From: Okapia johnstoni
Lineage: Eukaryota; Chordata; Mammalia; Artiodactyla; Giraffidae
DNA length: 64,000 bases
Direction: 5' to 3'
Assembly (NCBI GenBank): GCA_024291935.2
Contig: CM044321.1
Span: 59,700,985 to 59,764,984 of the forward strand
Shown: positions 60,005 through 64,000 of the stretch, one piece after another
Layout of the letters: every line of letters begins with the position of its first letter
Position numbering within the stretch: the stretch's first letter is position 1
The notes under the pieces: model-generated
The model's input: only the letters and a program-made list of their open reading frames with translations
Told to the model about the DNA's origin: nothing
Database searches by the model: none
Translations under genes and position numbers: made by a program

Positions 60005-60672
60005 GTAAAGCTTGACCTCTCTCCCTTTAAAGAGGAAACTACCAGGAAGGGATTCTAAACCATGAAACAAGTTGCTAAGGTTGCTTTTACTATTCCCAAG
60101 CTCATGCCTCACAAAACTATTGTTAATCCTGGTCTCACTGTGTAGCTTTAGGAATGAACACACTATCCTACGATGGGTATGTTTTAAGTTAGGTCTTCTA
60201 TGCATTTAGTATCTTCAACAGAAATGCACATCAAGATTTGCTATAAATAATCCTGATGAGGATAATCAAAAGTTGTGGCCACGTGACTTCCTAGTTTTCT
60301 TTCACTTTGATTTATACCTGCTGTGTTCTCTGAGATAACAGAGACTCCTATTTATTACTGCTAATTCCTTGACACAGAATCCCCCTGAAGGATATGTATC
60401 ATTTCCCTTTTTTCCCAAACATACATGCATGTTAAAAATCTTTCCTGTAAGTGGGGAAATTTATAGCAAACAAAAAATTGCTGCATCAGTTCAAGTTTTC
60501 AGAGAAATCCTGAAGGGACTGAGGCAAGTACGTTTAGCTAAGCTGCACAACAACGCAAGGCTAATTCTGGGGAAGAAGGAGGGAAAGCGTGACTAGGAAA
60601 ATGTAGATGGCAATAATTGGACAGTCTCAAAATGACATCTCTGTGACATGAATGCAGAGTCAAATTCATTTT

Positions 60673-60948
60673 ATTTATTGTTTTTATTGTATTTATCTTT
60701 GACTGCTTTGGGTCTACGTTGATGCACGCAGGCTTTCTCTAGTTGCGATGAGTGGGGACTACTCTTCATTGTGGTGTGCAGACTTCTCATTGCTGTGGCT
60801 TCTCTTGTCACAGAGCACGGGCTCAGTAGTTGTGGCGCACAGACTTAGGTGACCCATGGTATGTGGGATCTTCCCAGATGAGGGATCGAATTCATGCTCC
60901 CAGCATTGGCAGGTGGATTCTTAACCACTGGACCACCAGGGAAGCCCT
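60673..60948 (-). mobile_element. CHR-1 SINE, full length
   Basis: Reverse-oriented, from an A/T-rich tail through TTTCTCTAGTTGCGATGAGT and CAGTAGTTGTGGCGCACAG to CTGGACCACCAGGGAAGCCC. AAATTCATTTT flanks it (60662-60672 and 60949-60959). Confidence 0.93.
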
Positions 60949-60989
60949 AAATTCATTTTTAATAACAAAATGTCTCATCTGCATTGTGT

Positions 60990-61160
60990 TGTGAGGTCTG
61001 AGACAGTGCTCTGAGCACCTGCCATGCACTCACTATCTGATTTCGTCCTCAAGTCAGCACTCTGAGGTGTGGGTACTGTGGTTATTTACATTTGCTAGAT
61101 GGTGAAACTGTGGCCCAGTCACAGTTTGCCAACAGTAGATCAAGTATTCAAATTTGGGTC
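60990..61160 (-). repeat. MIR-like SINE
   Basis: AGATGGTGAAACTGTGGCCC and CAAATTTGGGTCTGACTCC are inverted MIR phrases. Confidence 0.6.
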
Positions 61161-61663
61161 TGACTCCAACATTTCTCTAACAAATGTATTTCATTTCATT
61201 TCTCCAACAAATATAAATTGGGCACCCACTCTAAGTCAGGCATTGGTAATGGGCAAACAGTGGTGTCTGTCTGCAGGATGTTTATAATCTAGTAATGGTG
61301 ATGAACGTTAATCACATATTTGGGTTAGAATTGTCATACACACCACGAACAAATGGTAGAAGATAGTCTCTTATATATTGCAAACCCCTAGATCATACGT
61401 GTGTCGGATTCCCAGGAAATACTGCTTGAATGGTGGACTAACCCTAGTCTTGGTAGAGGACCAGGAAGGCTTTTCTAAGGTCTCGAACCTTTAGACTTGA
61501 AGGATGATTTGGGCTGATTGGGAGGTAGGAGAAGCTTGGCAGAAAGGAGTGTTTTAAGCTGCCCACCTAAAGTACTCAATTCAGGGAAGAACCTTAGTAG
61601 TTAGAAGAGATACAAAGTAGTCCAAAGTTGAAGCATGGAGGATGGGTGAATGTAAGTGAGGGT

Positions 61664-62067
61664 CAGTTCAGTTCAGTCGCTCAGTTGTGTCCAGCTCTTT
61701 GCAACCCCATGGACTGCAGCACACCAGCTTCCCTGTCCGTCACCAACTCCTGGAGCTTGCTGAAACCCGTGTCCATCAAGTCGGTGATGCCATCCAGCCA
61801 TCTCATCCTCTGTTGTCCCCTTCTCCTCCTGCCCTCAATCTTTCCCAGCATCAGGGTCTTTTCCAATGAGTCAGTTCTTCGCATCAGGTGGCCAAAGTAT
61901 TGGAGCTTCAGCATCAGTCCTTCCAATGAATATTCAGGACTGCTTTCCTTTAGGATTGACTGGTTTGATCTCCTTGCAGTCCAAGGGACTCTCAAGAGTC
62001 TTCTCGAACAACACAGTTCAAAAGCATCAATTCTTTGGCGCTCAGCTTTCTTTATAGTCCAAAGTTC
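61664..62067 (-). mobile_element. BovB LINE 3' end, inverted
   Basis: Reverse-oriented BovB from CAGTTCAGTTCAGTCGCTCA to CGCTCAGCTTTCTTTATAGT. AAGTGAGGGT occurs on both sides (61654-61663 and 62068-62077), so it is a 5'-truncated insertion of 404 bases. The 192-codon minus frame across it is BovB ORF2 C-terminus. Confidence 0.94.
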
Positions 62068-62145
62068 AAGTGAGGGTAGCCAAAGATAAACTATAAAGGT
62101 AAGAAGGGTAAGGTATCCAGGGTCATGTGAGCCATATAAAGACTT

Positions 62146-63462
62146 GGAATTCCCTGGTGGCACAATTGCTTGAGAAACCTGTATGCAGATCAGGAAGCAA
62201 TAGTTAGAACTGGACATAGAACAACAGACTGGTTCCAAATAGGAAAAGGAGTATGTCAAGGCTGTATACTGTCACCCTGTTATTTAACTTATATGCAGAG
62301 TACATCTTGAGAAACGCTGGGCTGGATGAAGCACAAGCTGGAATCAAGATTGCCGGGAGAAATATCAATAACCTCAGATATGCAGATGACACCACCCTTA
62401 TGGCAGAAAGTGAAGAAGAACTAAAGAGCCTCTTGATGAAAGTGAGAGGAGAGTGAAAAGTTGGCTTAAAGCTCAACATTCAAAAAACTAAGATCATGGC
62501 ATCTGGTCCCATCACTTCATGGCAAATAGATGGGGAAACAGTGGAAACATTGAGAGACTTTATTTTGGGGGGCTCCAAAATCACTGCAGATGGTGACTGC
62601 AGCCATGAAATTAAAAGACACTTACTCCTTGGAAGGAAAGTTATGACCAATCTAGACAGCATATTAAAAAGCAGAGACATTATTTTGCCAACAAAGGTCT
62701 GCTAGTCAAGGCTATGATTTTTCCAGTAGTCATGTATGGATGTGAGAGTTGGATGGTAAAGAAAGCTGAGCGCCGAAGAATTGATGCTTTTGAACTGTGG
62801 TGTTGGAGAAGACTCTTGAGAGTCCCTTGGACTGCAAAGAGATCCATCCAGTTCATCCTAAAGGAGATCAGTCCTGGGTGTTCATTGGAAGGACTGATGT
62901 TGAAGCTGAAACTCCAGTACTTTGGCCACCTGATGCGAAGAGCTGACTCATTTGAAAAGACCCTGATGCTGGGAAAGATTGAGGGCAGGAGGAGAAGGGG
63001 ACAACAGAGGATGAGATGGTTGGGTGGCATCACTGACTCAATGGACATGAGTTTGGGTAGACTCCAGAAGTTGGTGATGGACAGGGAGGCCTGGCGTGCT
63101 GCGGTTCATGGGGTCGCACAGAGTCGGACATGACTGACGTGACTTAGCAGCAGCAGCAGCAGCAGCAGTACATAAGAATCTGCCTACCAATGCAGGGGAC
63201 AATCCCTGGTTCAATCCCTGGTTCAGGAAGATGCAACGTGCCTCGGAGCAACTAAGCCCATGCACCACAACCTCTGGGCTCGAGTGCTCCAACTACTGAA
63301 GCCCATACACCTAGAGCCTGTGCTCCACAACAAGAGAAGCCACCGCAGTGGGAAGACTACGCACCACAACAAAGAATAGACCCTGCTTGCCACAACTAGA
63401 GAAAGTCCGAGCAAAGCAACAAAGAGCCAGTGCAGCCAAACATAAATAATTTTTTTTAAAAA
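62146..63462 (+). mobile_element. CHR-1 SINE split by a BovB insertion
   Basis: The 5' end (GGAATTCCCTGGTGGCACAA) is at 62146-62167. The rest resumes near 63173 with TAAGAATCTGCCTACCAATG and runs through GGAGCAACTAAGCCCATGCA and AGAGAAGCCACCGCAGTGGG to the tail. Confidence 0.88.
62168..63169 (+). pseudogene. BovB LINE reverse transcriptase C-terminal fragment (broken)
   Basis: A 1.0-kb 5'-truncated BovB. It encodes the catalytic RT motif (RYADDTTLMAESEEELKSLL) and the C-terminal segment with [20 protein letters not shown] and [20 protein letters not shown], ending in a BovB tail and (CAG)n. The frame is lost near 62270 (the CLFNLYAEY region is preceded by a shifted reading), a stop follows at about 62456, and another lies near 62703. 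There is no ORF1, endonuclease domain or RT N-terminus, so it is inactive. Confidence 0.94.
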
Positions 63463-63717
63463 GATTTTAATCTTGATTCTAAGAGCAACAGGTTTCCAGG
63501 GAAGGATTTTTAATAAGGAGAATATCATCCATGGGTTTCCATTGATCATTTTTGCTGGAGTGCAGTCAGTGGGGAGGTCAGTTAGAAATCTGTCACCATG
63601 GTGTAGGCTTGGACTAGGATGATGGCAGCAGAGAAGGGGAGAAGTGAGTAGATACTTAGGAGGTGAATCCCTAGAAATGAAGGATAAGAGTGGTAATTGT
63701 GTCTGTCAGGGTGTCTG

Positions 63718-64000
63718 AATTAGTTACCTATTGCTGCAAGACAAATTACCTCAAACAATAAGTATTTAGTATCTCACATAGTGTCTTAAAAGGTCAAAGA
63801 CCCGGGAGCAGCTTACCTGGGTGGCTCTGGCTCAGTCTTTCATGAGGCTGATGTGAAATTGTTGGCATGTGTCACAACATTCTTAAGTTTTCACTGGGGC
63901 TAGAGGATCTGCTTTCAATCTCACTCACATGATTGACTGCAGGCCTCAGTTACTTACGACATGGGGAATGCTTGATGTGAAGGCTGGTTCACCCCAAAGT
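63718..64000. repeat. Old interspersed repeat running off the right edge
   Basis: AATTAGTTACCTATTGCTGC followed by AAGACAAATTACCTCAAACA is the start of a common old mammalian repeat (class not assigned). The remainder to the window end is diverged. Confidence 0.45.

Larger units (their letters stand above)
61190..63700 (+). repeat. Ancient repeat split by two BovB copies and a CHR-1
   Basis: Pieces of the same old family as 38350 lie at 61190-61663, 62078-62145 and 63463-63700. They join in the family's usual order (GGATGTTTATAATCTAGTAA, then GTCATGTGAGCCATATAAAG, then ATTCTAAGAGCAACAGGTTT) once the three younger insertions are removed. Confidence 0.5.

Noticed and set aside
61681..62259. 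A 192-codon minus-strand frame, possible protein gene
   Set aside because: It is the C-terminal part of BovB ORF2 in an inverted truncated LINE copy.
62168..63169. Possible active reverse transcriptase gene (YADD motif)
   Set aside because: The copy is 5'-truncated, lacks endonuclease and upstream RT motifs, and contains frameshifts and stops.
1..64000. Search for CRISPR arrays, bacterial operons, tRNA and rRNA genes, and intact endogenous retroviruses
   Set aside because: None was seen. tRNA-like segments are all parts of SINEs, and no paired LTRs or retroviral coding motifs were recognised.
33000..64000. Search for exons of WDFY2, the next gene upstream in human
   Set aside because: None of its N-terminal phrases was recognised, and in human the gene starts well over 100 kb away.

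Overview
The window is mammalian nuclear DNA from a ruminant, most likely a bovid (cattle, sheep, goat or relative). The evidence is the repeat content: BovB LINE 3' ends, Bov-tA and Bov-A2 SINEs and CHR-1/CHR-2 tRNA-Glu SINEs lie throughout, on an older layer of MIR, L2, L1M, MER5-like and Tigger/MER2-like relics. No prokaryotic features are present, and no intact transposon, provirus or CRISPR array was seen.

One protein-coding gene is recognisable: the 5' part of INTS6 (Integrator complex subunit 6, formerly DDX26/DICE1), on the minus strand. Its first four coding exons are at 32162-32272, 31673-31750, 30701-30850 and 11928-12017. All junctions are GT-AG and phase 0. Together they encode residues 1-143, most of the N-terminal von Willebrand factor A (VWA) domain with its DxSxS metal-binding motif. 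Introns 1 and 2 are short and lie inside the CpG island. Intron 3 is about 18.7 kb. Intron 4 fills 1-11927 and continues off the left edge, so the remaining exons lie outside the window.

Region by region: 1-11927 is intron 4, AT-rich, with scattered repeats and a possible poison exon at 3237-3459. 12018-30700 is intron 3, with L1, MIR and SINE relics and a U4 snRNA retropseudogene at 24425. About 31090-33600 is the INTS6 CpG-island promoter with the first exons, TATA-less, with CCAAT, GC-box and E-box sites near 32870-33010. About 33650-64000 is upstream flanking DNA with no recognisable protein-coding exon. It is rich in SINEs and ends in a nested stack of BovB, CHR-1 and an ancient repeat at about 61190-63700.

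The observations most worth following are the exon-like block in intron 4 (strong acceptor, open frame in phase with exon 4, premature stop, strong donor), the U4 copy with a perfect 16-bp target duplication, a perfect 36-bp palindrome at 34530, the inverted BovB pair at 61.7-63.2 kb, and a plus-strand exon-like block at 59680-60004 upstream of INTS6. All repeat names rest on recalled consensus features, not on a database search.
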